Positions 8,758 through 16,301 of a stretch of DNA of 64,000 nt are shown piece after piece. The notes under the pieces were generated by a model, which did no database searches, was not told the origin of the DNA, and worked only from the letters and a program-made list of their open reading frames with translations. Source of the DNA: Photobacterium sanctipauli. Lineage in GTDB: Bacteria; Pseudomonadota; Gammaproteobacteria; Enterobacterales; Vibrionaceae. Both the position numbers and the translations under genes were made by a program. The stretch lies in assembly GCF_003026495.1 (NCBI RefSeq), contig NZ_PYMA01000009.1:1-64000 (forward strand), read 5' to 3'. How positions within the stretch are numbered: position 1 is the stretch's first letter; every line of letters starts with the position of its first letter.

Positions 8758-8786
8758 CAAAAAACCGCCCATTAGGCGGTTTTTCT
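8758..8786. terminator. Bidirectional terminator downstream of the condensin-like operon
   Basis: Stem AAAACCGCC / GGCGGTTTT with a five-base loop, A-rich on one side and T-rich on the other, so it could act in both directions. On the minus strand it lies about 105 bases past the stop of the last operon gene. Confidence 0.8.
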
Positions 8787-8790
8787 TAAT

Positions 8791-8806
8791 ATGGCAGTGA
8801 GGGAGA
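8791..8806. repeat. Candidate attachment-site remnant (tRNA-Ser 3'-end-like)
   Basis: ATGGCAGTGAGGGAGA matches the tRNA-Ser 3' end region ATGGCGGTGAGGGAGG (3142-3157 and 15939-15954) at 14 of 16 positions; both differences are transitions. It is followed by GAGAC...GTCTC where the T arm would be. Element ends often carry such a partial tRNA copy. Here it would mark the left boundary of the island inserted at tRNA-Ser copy 2. The match is short, so this is a candidate only. Confidence 0.4.
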
Positions 8807-8890
8807 GACACCACGACTGTCTCGACTTTCAGTTTATAAACCATTAATAACTTTGGGCCGACTTATACTCATCGGTAGCTACAAACTCAA

Positions 8891-9457
8891 CTACTCTTGC
8901 TCTTGTGAGTACTTTTCAACATGTAGATTAAGGAAATGCATACCTGCTGAGCTCAAAATGTAATGCTTATCACCGCATTGATAGAGAAAGTTTCTGTCTG
9001 CGAGGTAGTTTAAGGCTTTATCCCAAGTTTCTATTCCAAGTGCTTGACGGATATCATCATAAATCGTTTGCTCTGCAATTTCTTCCAGTGCCTTACGACC
9101 GAGGCCAATGACTGGCGTCATTAAATCATCGAGGTCATACCCTTTGTCTACCCAATAGCGGGCGATAATTAACAACATTGCCTGAATTTTGGTGGCATTA
9201 GTGTCGGCGTCTTCTTCAGCTTCACTTCGGCTAATATAGAAGAACTCCCCCTCGACATTGAAATTAAGCGTGTAACCTATATGAAGGTAGAGTTGAGTAA
9301 AGTGCTCAAGATTGTTGTAAAGCTCGGTATAGAGTGGACTCTCTAGAAAACTCTGCTGATAAAGGTCATAAACCTGTTTGGTGATCACCTTGCCATTGAC
9401 GAAGGTGGCGTATATCTGCTGGCTTTTCGGCATGTTGATTTGAGAAAAGGGGCTCAT
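8891..9457 (-). CDS. JetB/MksE-like condensin accessory (KITE) subunit
   Basis: A 188-residue protein in the position and size range of MukE, MksE and JetB, the small winged-helix subunits that bind the kleisin in MukBEF-type condensins. It is mostly alpha-helical, with a C-terminal winged-helix-like part (about residues 125-180). The start ATG overlaps the last base of the upstream gene's stop (TAATG), so translation is coupled. It is the last gene of a four-gene operon with a toprim protein and an SMC-like ATPase. By analogy it helps the complex load on and extrude DNA. Assignment rests on context and fold-level resemblance more than on a diagnostic motif. Confidence 0.75.
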   Translation of the reverse strand: MSPFSQINMPKSQQIYATFVNGKVITKQVYDLYQQSFLESPLYTELYNNLEHFTQLYLHIGYTLNFNVEGEFFYISRSEAEEDADTNATKIQAMLLIIARYWVDKGYDLDDLMTPVIGLGRKALEEIAEQTIYDDIRQALGIETWDKALNYLADRNFLYQCGDKHYILSSAGMHFLNLHVEKYSQEQE

Positions 9458-10866
9458 TACTGAATTACTCGCTCTGTTCGAATTTTACGGTATAAATAAA
9501 TATTGTCGCCCAGGGAGAGTCGCTGACGAAAGTTGGTCATTTTGAGTGTATGTCCATCAAGCATTGCCTCACTTCGCAATATGAAGTTAAGACCTTCCAA
9601 TAGGTCAACAAAGTGATAGTCAGAGAAGTAATCTTTAAGGCGACGATGTAGTGAGAGAGTGAGATCTTGATACTCCGCCATTTTCATATTTTTAACTAGC
9701 TCAAAGATTTGCTCTGCGCGCGCGAGCCTCTGCTCGGTGGAATCATCTTTTACGCTGACTAAATCCACATAACGGCTCTGCTCTAGCAAACTCCTATCCA
9801 CAACTCGCGCTTCAATATCACTGACTACGTTGTTTAGGTAGGCTTCTGAACTACTGATACGCAGCACTTTGGGCCTAGCTTGCTGCATTAATCCCATAAA
9901 GCTTCCATTATCACGAGCAAATTGCCCATCAATCTGGCTGCGCTTGAGATTTTGTTTTGTGGCATCTAATGCATTCACTAACTCACTAAATGCACCTTCA
10001 ATTGCATTAAACTGTTGAAGGCGTTTTTTGGAACGCGCCAAAAACTGATCCACCGATTGAGAAACATTGCTGATCTGTTTGTGAAAGCTGTTAAAACTCA
10101 CCTCATACCTTAGCATCGCATTAGCCCGATGATGGTCTTGATGGAGGTCGAACTGACTGCGTAAGCTTTGCAGACATTCAAACAAGTTCGGGCCATCTTT
10201 CAAACGGCTTTTTTCATCCAAAAACTGCCTAGTTGGCAATATGTGGCGAGACAGCAGTAAAGATATTTTTTCTATCGACTCTTGCTGAAGAGCAGAAAAC
10301 ACTTGTGGATTATGAGACTTAGCGGCAAGTTCACTCGCATCGCAGAGCTCTTGGTTGATGGTCTGCATTTTGACCAAGTTCAGGCGGATGCTGTTAAGCA
10401 GTTCACTCAATTGATGAAATAGCTCGTCAATCAACTCCTTGAAATCTAGGTCACTATCGCTATACAGCATCGAACCCGATTGGAGCTTTTCTAGGAGTAT
10501 ACGTATACCCCCGAGCTGGATCTTAAGTGCAACATCGGTAAGGTCTTGAAATAGACTGCGATCAAACAGACGGAATACCCCTATCACCGCTCGATCAAAG
10601 ATCAAGCGACTCTCGCCCCCGAACTCATCTTTATCCACCAAAATATGGGAAGCTAATAAGTTGTCTGTAGAAAAGGCAGTACGTAATTGTTTCTGCTTCT
10701 CTTTGCTTTGACCCTGTATGTAACGGTGTAATCTAGAGATAAAGGACGCTTCTCTTACATATGGCTCACCGCTCTCATCCATGGTACGGATCACATCTCT
10801 CATGATGGTGTGATGTTCAAGCATGATGGCAAACGTAGGGATGGTTAGAAGTCGTTGATCACTCAT
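9457..10866 (-). CDS. JetA/MksF-like kleisin subunit
   Basis: A 469-residue helical protein. I use the ATG at 10866 (GGAGAG just upstream) rather than a TTG four codons earlier; it begins one base after the stop of the SMC-like gene. The N-terminal half is winged-helix-like, and residues about 115-320 are long amphipathic helices as in MukF and MksF. The C-terminal part (about 385-469) would contact the ATPase head. In Wadjet/Mks complexes this kleisin bridges two ATPase heads and recruits the MukE-like subunit. The sequence looks more MksF-like to me than like the JetA family described for type I Wadjet, but I could not compare it formally. Confidence 0.78.
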   Translation of the reverse strand: MSDQRLLTIPTFAIMLEHHTIMRDVIRTMDESGEPYVREASFISRLHRYIQGQSKEKQKQLRTAFSTDNLLASHILVDKDEFGGESRLIFDRAVIGVFRLFDRSLFQDLTDVALKIQLGGIRILLEKLQSGSMLYSDSDLDFKELIDELFHQLSELLNSIRLNLVKMQTINQELCDASELAAKSHNPQVFSALQQESIEKISLLLSRHILPTRQFLDEKSRLKDGPNLFECLQSLRSQFDLHQDHHRANAMLRYEVSFNSFHKQISNVSQSVDQFLARSKKRLQQFNAIEGAFSELVNALDATKQNLKRSQIDGQFARDNGSFMGLMQQARPKVLRISSSEAYLNNVVSDIEARVVDRSLLEQSRYVDLVSVKDDSTEQRLARAEQIFELVKNMKMAEYQDLTLSLHRRLKDYFSDYHFVDLLEGLNFILRSEAMLDGHTLKMTNFRQRLSLGDNIYLYRKIRTERVIQ

Positions 10867-10867
10867 A

Positions 10868-13798
10868 TTACTCTCCAAACATATCGAGCTGCTCTCTATC
10901 CAGCGTACTTCCTTTTGTCACAAAGCTTTCTGGCATGCCAGTAAAAGCAATGTTTCTTGCCTTGCTATAAGGTGTTGCTGTACGCATGGCATCTAATCGA
11001 AAATGCTGCCCAAACTTGAAGATAATCTCACTAGATGCAGAGTTAGTCGATGCGCTTAATACTCTAAATCCTGCTTGTTTCATATTGGGCAACAGCCAAT
11101 CAAATTGAGAGCTATCAACCGAAGCACCTTCGTCAATAACCAACGGAAACTGAGTAGAACAAGCGCTGTTTCTCAATCTACCAAGTAAAATTTCAACCAG
11201 TTTGATGTTGATAAGCATAATGGTCGAAGTAGATTGTGACTTACTCTCCCAACCTTCTTGTCCCTGCTTTTTCACTCTATATGAAATACCAGATACTACC
11301 TGCTCCATCGTTAACAATGCGGCTCTGCCTTCTGGGAAGAATTTTTTGCTAAAGGCCTTAAGACGCTCAATAAATTGTTCGGAGGCTTTTTGATCAGAAT
11401 GCGTATCAAAAAACTCGATTTCATTCACCAAGTCATCAAACCTGGCTTCCACTTTGATTTTGGCCTCGACCTCCGACAAATCATTAATCACTAATCCCTC
11501 AAACGCACGATTAATACTTTGCTCAAATTGGCGAACCATTTCTCGATTGTTTTTTAGCTCATTGATAATGGCGTGAACAGAGTGCTTATGTTCAATAAAG
11601 TGTTTGCGCAGAATATCAAACTCCTCATCTAAGCCTTGATAGCGCGTTTGAAGCTGGTGAAATGCATGTTCTAGAAGTTCATCATCTAGGTGAGACAGCA
11701 TCAACTTATCGTCATTTTCTAGCACTTGTTCTCTAACGAAATCTTGAAGCCTCTCTGTAACATCTGTCTTTGCTTGACGCTTACTGTTTAAACTCTCAAT
11801 TCGCTTGTGCAATGTTTCTTCCGACAAGTCCACTGTTTGGGCGGGTAAAACTGAAAAATCACTTACTGGCAGATGATGCGCCTGAAGTTCCGCTTTGACC
11901 CTAACGCTGCATCTGGTTAATTTTTCTATCTGTCCTTTATTCTCATTTAGTTTGACAGTTAGCGCGTCAAACAATTGCTTCTCTTGTGCCCACAGATCAT
12001 TTTGTGCATCTAACTGTTTTTGCAAAGATTGACTCGTTTGTTCGGCCTGATCTAGTTGCTTGTTGGCATCTCTAAGCTGCTCTGTATTGTTTGTATATGC
12101 TTGTAGCAAGTTTATTTCATTTACAGTACGTTTAATTTCTGTTTTCAGCGCCGTAATTTCTTTAATTCGTTCAATACGGGATTGACTACCCATCACACTG
12201 AGTTCTGCGACTCGCTTGCGTTTTTGCTCTAAGGTCTCTTGTACTTTAGATAACCTCGTTTGATCGGACTCTCGATTTGTGGGTTGGATAAACTCTAACG
12301 TTAAGTCCCAAAGTGCGTAGTGCTGTTGTTTTTCTTCTAATAAATCGGTAATTGACTCAATTGCCTGCCGCTCTGATGAGGATAATACTCTTGCAGGGTT
12401 TGACTCCGCCAACTCCTCATTAATCGCTGCTAACTTCATCCAAACACTTTCGGGTAACTGGTTAAACAGCTTGTATTGTTGAGCGTTAACCGAGGCTTGA
12501 TAGCGAGCTTCCGTCTCGTTAAGGTTGGAAATTTCCTGTTTGAGCGTTTCCAGTTCAGTTTGTAGAGCTTCTGCATCCTCCTTTAATCTTAACGCTTCCT
12601 TTCTATCATCTAGGTGTTCACGGTGGCCTAAAATAATGTCGTCTATTGTGTCACTTTCATCGTACATATTGATGATAAGATCCGTTTTTTCAACGACCTC
12701 ATTGAGTTTTTTTTGTTGATGAGACAGTACGTTTATTTCACCTTTCAGTGTCTTTTGTTTATCCGTGATACCATCACACGCTTTCTTCGCCGAGTTAACT
12801 TTTCCTTTCTGTAAAGTTAACTGTTTCTCTTCTTGCTCAAGGATTTGCTTTTCTTGTGTGATTCGACTGTCAAGCATCATGGCATACTGCATCAACGCAT
12901 CTTCAGCATTTTTATTGCTCATTAATTGTTGATGACTAAGGGCAAGCTTTTCATACTGAGGCCTTAGGCTTTCAATCTTTTTGAGTATTAGCTCGCGGCG
13001 TGACAACATCTCGTTATGATTAATAAAGGCATCAATATCGAAATTAAGCTCGTCTTTACGTTCTTTTTTTCTGGACTCAATGATGTTGGCAACGGCTAAA
13101 CGAACCGTATCCGAGCCTGTTTTCATATCGAATAACAAACGAACGAGCGCACGAAAGGCATCAACATCTGCATCTTTAGTTGAATTGAGAGGAAACAAGC
13201 AAAAACGCATCGCATCGATATCGAGCAGTTGATTAGCGTAAATAGTCTCTCTAATTGCAGAGGAACGTACCAATGGTTTGAAATGCTTATCATGACTCTT
13301 AAGATAAGCCTGCACTTTACTGAGAGATAGATCATTGACTCGTCCACCAATTCCATCATCTCCAGTATTGTCATCCCAAAAAAGGTGGCGTATTTGCTCA
13401 TATCTTAGAGAGGTAAACAGGCGGCGATAATCGAGTTTTTCTGAACTACCGCGATAAAGTATCTGACAGTGAGGGATAGGTCCGCCTAAATAGTTATCGC
13501 ACTCTAAAATCAAAAAGCTGGTGCTGCTCGGAAAGTAGTGTTCAAAACACTCATCATTAGAGTAAAAGTTGCCTTCTTTATCTGAAAAGCCGAACTTGTT
13601 TTTCGAGTCTTTGAAGTTTTCTTCTGGTAATAAAAATAATCGAATCGCATTGAGGATCGACGTTTTACCAATATTCCCGCCACCAATAAGAATCCCCCCT
13701 TCTCGCAAGTCTATTTCTGCAATCGCAACGCCCGCAGAATCAACGGCAACCAAGCGCGATATACTGATCGAAAGGTTATCTATTGCATTATTTAGCAT
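10868..13798 (-). CDS. JetC/MksB-like SMC-family ATPase with C-terminal clamp-binding-like motif
   Basis: A 976-residue SMC-like motor. Walker A is GGGNIGKTS at residues 39-47. A long coiled coil rich in Gln, Glu, Lys and Leu runs from about 265 to 800 with a hinge-like break in the middle. The signature-loop equivalent is SQSTST at about 854-859, and Walker B is LVIDE with Asp889/Glu890. This layout is that of MukB, MksB and JetC condensin ATPases, which dimerise and extrude DNA loops. The ATG lies inside the end of the upstream toprim gene (11-base overlap). The C-terminus is EQLDMFGE: QLDMF fits the pentapeptide consensus for binding the DNA polymerase beta clamp, which I do not recall being described in this family. 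Confidence 0.85.
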   Translation of the reverse strand: MLNNAIDNLSISISRLVAVDSAGVAIAEIDLREGGILIGGGNIGKTSILNAIRLFLLPEENFKDSKNKFGFSDKEGNFYSNDECFEHYFPSSTSFLILECDNYLGGPIPHCQILYRGSSEKLDYRRLFTSLRYEQIRHLFWDDNTGDDGIGGRVNDLSLSKVQAYLKSHDKHFKPLVRSSAIRETIYANQLLDIDAMRFCLFPLNSTKDADVDAFRALVRLLFDMKTGSDTVRLAVANIIESRKKERKDELNFDIDAFINHNEMLSRRELILKKIESLRPQYEKLALSHQQLMSNKNAEDALMQYAMMLDSRITQEKQILEQEEKQLTLQKGKVNSAKKACDGITDKQKTLKGEINVLSHQQKKLNEVVEKTDLIINMYDESDTIDDIILGHREHLDDRKEALRLKEDAEALQTELETLKQEISNLNETEARYQASVNAQQYKLFNQLPESVWMKLAAINEELAESNPARVLSSSERQAIESITDLLEEKQQHYALWDLTLEFIQPTNRESDQTRLSKVQETLEQKRKRVAELSVMGSQSRIERIKEITALKTEIKRTVNEINLLQAYTNNTEQLRDANKQLDQAEQTSQSLQKQLDAQNDLWAQEKQLFDALTVKLNENKGQIEKLTRCSVRVKAELQAHHLPVSDFSVLPAQTVDLSEETLHKRIESLNSKRQAKTDVTERLQDFVREQVLENDDKLMLSHLDDELLEHAFHQLQTRYQGLDEEFDILRKHFIEHKHSVHAIINELKNNREMVRQFEQSINRAFEGLVINDLSEVEAKIKVEARFDDLVNEIEFFDTHSDQKASEQFIERLKAFSKKFFPEGRAALLTMEQVVSGISYRVKKQGQEGWESKSQSTSTIMLINIKLVEILLGRLRNSACSTQFPLVIDEGASVDSSQFDWLLPNMKQAGFRVLSASTNSASSEIIFKFGQHFRLDAMRTATPYSKARNIAFTGMPESFVTKGSTLDREQLDMFGE

Positions 13799-14582
13799 CG
13801 GAGGAATCCTGTTGTATTTCGGGTAGAAAAGCTTCTTGCTCTAGGAACAAGCGCGTTTGGTTCATAAGTTCAGCTTCTGAGTTTAAGCCAAGATCTCTAG
13901 CTAGCTCTATCGCCTTAGCCAAGTGAGCACCACTTTTAGGTTTGAGTTTAAATTTGCTACTGAATAAGTCCCAATCTACTGGAGCCAGCCATTCACATGT
14001 AGGAAAAACATTTTTGAGCGTTTTGTAAGTTGTTAGCCCACCTAATTCAACGTCTTGTGCACAATAAATTTCATCATAAGTAGATAGAAATGGCCTGTTC
14101 AGGTAATGGCATATTTGATTACCGGAACTAAAAATGATGTCTGAACTTTCAGCTAATAATGAATGGCCAATTAACTCTAAAAACTCTTGATATCGATAGA
14201 AATTCTCAACATTTTCTATAAGAACTGCCCGCTTACCAATGAGTTTTCCTTGCGTTTTGTAACCATTAACATCAGATACAACCACAAAAGGAACCTGTGA
14301 TTTTGTAGTGCTGTTCAAAACTAATACATGAGCGAAATTACTTGGAAAATCATGCGAACGTCCCAAGTGTGATGCCCCTACTCTATCGTTTACCTCTGGC
14401 CCAAAAAGCGAGCTATGTCGCTCTGCATCAAGTATCTTCATTTGATGACCACCTCGTACACGAATCGCGCTATAGATTTTTCGCCATTCATTCATGTCAG
14501 AGAATGGTAAGCACTTGATAAAGCGATCTAGGTTGATCGAGTCTCCCTGCGAAATCTTGGTGAGATATTGATTAAGTTTCAT
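13788..14582 (-). CDS. JetD/MksG-like toprim protein, short form
   Basis: A 264-residue protein, first gene of the operon. The C-terminal half resembles the toprim domain of JetD/MksG, the nuclease that cuts plasmid DNA in Wadjet systems. A hydrophobic strand ends in LIENVENF (Glu123 or Glu126 as the toprim acidic residue), a glycine turn follows in FSSGNQ, and QDVELGG supplies Asp177 and Glu179 where the family usually has D-x-D. Family members are, to my knowledge, near 380-400 residues with a larger N-terminal domain, so this one is short. It overlaps the next gene by 11 bases. The start is the ATG at 14582; no strong ribosome-binding site is visible. Confidence 0.72.
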   Translation of the reverse strand: MKLNQYLTKISQGDSINLDRFIKCLPFSDMNEWRKIYSAIRVRGGHQMKILDAERHSSLFGPEVNDRVGASHLGRSHDFPSNFAHVLVLNSTTKSQVPFVVVSDVNGYKTQGKLIGKRAVLIENVENFYRYQEFLELIGHSLLAESSDIIFSSGNQICHYLNRPFLSTYDEIYCAQDVELGGLTTYKTLKNVFPTCEWLAPVDWDLFSSKFKLKPKSGAHLAKAIELARDLGLNSEAELMNQTRLFLEQEAFLPEIQQDSSDAK

Positions 14583-14697
14583 TTCACTAAGTCCAAATTA
14601 ATCAGATGGATAACATTACATACTCCATGAATTCAATATCTATACTTCGGGCGAATCGACTATTTTTGAGAGTATGTTCACTTGAATCTTTACACTG

Positions 14698-14734
14698 TTG
14701 ACTAATATATGCCCCCAGAATAATATGACGTCAT
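14698..14734 (+). promoter_or_regulatory. Promoter and palindromic operator of the WYL regulator
   Basis: TTGACT (14698-14703), 17 bases, then TAATAT (14721-14726) form a near-consensus sigma-70 promoter for the plus-strand regulator gene. The perfect 10-base palindrome ATGACGTCAT (14725-14734) overlaps the end of the -10 box and the expected start point. A further TGACG follows at 14735-14739. The placement suggests repression by a dimeric protein, most simply the WYL protein itself. Confidence 0.6.
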
Positions 14735-14793
14735 TGACGACAGGTAAATACTGATTACATATACACGTAGCATAATTAGACAGGATTCAAACT

Positions 14794-15654
14794 ATGAGTA
14801 AATGGCCCGTTAGGTGGGATCTGCTTTTTCGATACAGAATGATTGAAATTATTGCGCTATGGGAAGGGCGATTAACCACAAACCATCTGATTAAAAGTTT
14901 TGGTATTGGTAGACAACAAGCATCGAAAGATATTAACACTTATCTTGCAGAGATTGCCCCTGGTAACCTTGTCTATGACAAACAGTTAAAAGGCTACAAA
15001 CCCAGTGATAGCTTTATCCCACAACTAACGTCAGGTCATGCTGATGAATATTTGCACATTCTTTCAAGACGTGAAGATATGACCATCACATTTGAAGATC
15101 TCGATATGGGATTTGACAACACAACCATAGTCCGACCAATCGCACGTAACATCGCACCTGAAATACTTCGCCCTCTCGTCCAAGCCATCAGGGAAAAAAA
15201 ACGTGTCGACATAAGCTACACATCGATTAAAGATGGCGTCGAAGTTGAGCGAATTATTTCTCCACACACCCTTGTTTGTACGCCATTACGTTGGCACGTT
15301 CGTGCCTATTGCGAGCACTCTAAAGGCTATCGAGACTTTGTGTTGAGTCGAATAAGAGGTATTCCAAGCCTTGAAGGTAAGAAAGTGATGGGAAAAGAGC
15401 ACGATGACTTATGGAATACTTCACTCACTATCGAGTTGATACCAGACCCAAGATTAACCGATACTCAGGCCGCTATCGTTGCCCATGACTACGATATGGA
15501 AAAAGGCATCCTCTCTATACCAGTTAACGCAGCTTTGATCCGATATGTTCTGGACGCTTATAACATCGATATTAGTGTCCTGGATCTAAACCCGAAAAGT
15601 CAGCAGATTATTGTGAAGAATTTTGAAGAGCTGAAGCCATATTTGTTTTTCTAG
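14794..15654 (+). CDS. WYL-domain transcriptional regulator (BrxR/CapW-like)
   Basis: A 286-residue protein transcribed divergently from the condensin-like operon. Residues about 15-70 form a winged helix-turn-helix (LTTNHLIKSFGIGRQQASKD). Residues about 125-195 are a WYL ligand-sensing domain with the conserved pattern SPHTLV, then RWHVRAYC in place of the usual WYLRAYC, then RDFVLSRI. A C-terminal extension of about 90 residues completes the fold. This architecture matches BrxR and CapW, repressors commonly found in front of BREX, CBASS and Wadjet-like defence operons. A palindrome in its own promoter suggests autorepression. Likely role: holding the defence operon low until a signal, possibly nucleic acid or nucleotide, is sensed. 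Confidence 0.85.
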   Translation: MSKWPVRWDLLFRYRMIEIIALWEGRLTTNHLIKSFGIGRQQASKDINTYLAEIAPGNLVYDKQLKGYKPSDSFIPQLTSGHADEYLHILSRREDMTITFEDLDMGFDNTTIVRPIARNIAPEILRPLVQAIREKKRVDISYTSIKDGVEVERIISPHTLVCTPLRWHVRAYCEHSKGYRDFVLSRIRGIPSLEGKKVMGKEHDDLWNTSLTIELIPDPRLTDTQAAIVAHDYDMEKGILSIPVNAALIRYVLDAYNIDISVLDLNPKSQQIIVKNFEELKPYLFF

Positions 15655-15669
15655 GTTGACATGAATAGT

Positions 15670-15875
15670 TCAAAAGGTTTCCTGCAAACCATTCTTAGAA
15701 CACACCAGGTATGTACTGACATTGCACTCAGCATCAACACAAAATGACAAGAAAGCTAGTTGGGGTAGGGACATTTCAGCTAAAGAGTTTCCAGCTAGAG
15801 TTGCTGGTGGAACATCTGATGAAGATGTTAAACATGAAGGTTTTGAAACCTGATAAGCAAAAAATTCAATGACAC
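15670..15875 (-). pseudogene. Truncated, frameshifted N-terminus of a second integrase
   Basis: From the GTG at 15873-15875 the first codons are the same as in the integrase at 1699-3078 (MSLNFLL). A one-base insertion follows and the frame stops early. In the shifted frame, short stretches align with the intact protein: SDVPPAT with QDVPPAS, and STYLVCSKNGL with NTYLVRSKSGI. Homology ends near 15670 at a stop, so about 390 residues are missing. It sits beside tRNA-Ser copy 2 exactly as the intact integrase sits beside copy 1. I read it as the decayed integrase that once mobilised the condensin-like island. Confidence 0.8.
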
Positions 15876-16033
15876 CACTTGTACCTTTGTTTGTATCTTT
15901 AGGTAACAAACGACAAGAGTTAATCATTGAATTTGAAGATGGCGGTGAGGGAGGGATTCGAACCCTCGATACGTTGCCGTATACACACTTTCCAGGCGTG
16001 CTCCTTCAGCCACTCGGACACCTCACCAAATTG
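15858..16033. repeat. 176-base near-identical repeat (second copy of 3061-3236)
   Basis: This segment covers the integrase start, the spacer and all of tRNA-Ser. It matches 3061-3236 with only four base differences that I can count, all in the integrase-side 67 bases. The tRNA part is identical. Two related elements appear to have used the same attachment sequence at two serine tRNA genes. Confidence 0.85.
15940..16027 (-). tRNA. tRNA-Ser (anticodon GGA), copy 2
   Basis: An 88-base gene identical to copy 1, with encoded CCA (complement of 15940-15942), GGA anticodon and a long variable arm. It forms the right boundary of the condensin-like island. To its right the sequence returns to core genes. 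Confidence 0.97.
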
Positions 16034-16066
16034 TGTGTTGAAACAGGTAATTTCAACAAGGCGGCT

Positions 16067-16095
16067 AATATAAGGCGCTACCGCAATTCAGTCAA
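16067..16095 (-). promoter_or_regulatory. Sigma-70 promoter of tRNA-Ser copy 2
   Basis: On the minus strand TTGACT (16090-16095), 17 bases and TATATT (16067-16072), then the discriminator AGCCGCC as in copy 1. The surrounding sequence differs from copy 1, so the two tRNA genes have independent promoters and both are likely expressed. Confidence 0.75.
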
Positions 16096-16301
16096 TAGAA
16101 ATCAGGCTGTTTCCTATCAAGTGCTCAATTTTTACCACCCTTTCCAACCCAAACGGCTGATAACACTATAAATGGCTAAGAATATTCATCAGTTTGGTAT
16201 AACACCGACAATACCAGCCTGTTACAATAGCAACATATTTCCACTGCAATAATCCGCAATGTGCCATTATTGAGTGATCCTGTTTATTTAGAGAGAGCCT
16301 T

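Larger units (their letters stand above)
8080..8890. other. 811-base intergenic region at the island's left edge
   Basis: AT-rich DNA between alaE and the condensin operon. It holds an octanucleotide tandem repeat (8709-8740), a terminator (8758-8786) and a tRNA-3'-end-like sequence (8791-8806), listed separately. A TTG-initiated frame at 8123-8380 has no ribosome-binding site or recognisable protein and I do not call it. Otherwise I see nothing I can name. Confidence 0.5.

Noticed and set aside
8891..14582. The condensin-like operon as DdmABC or a chromosomal MukBEF
   Set aside because: DdmABC has three genes and no kleisin/MukE pair; housekeeping mukFEB has a longer MukB (about 1480 residues), a different order and no toprim gene. 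The size and toprim partner fit Wadjet/Mks better.
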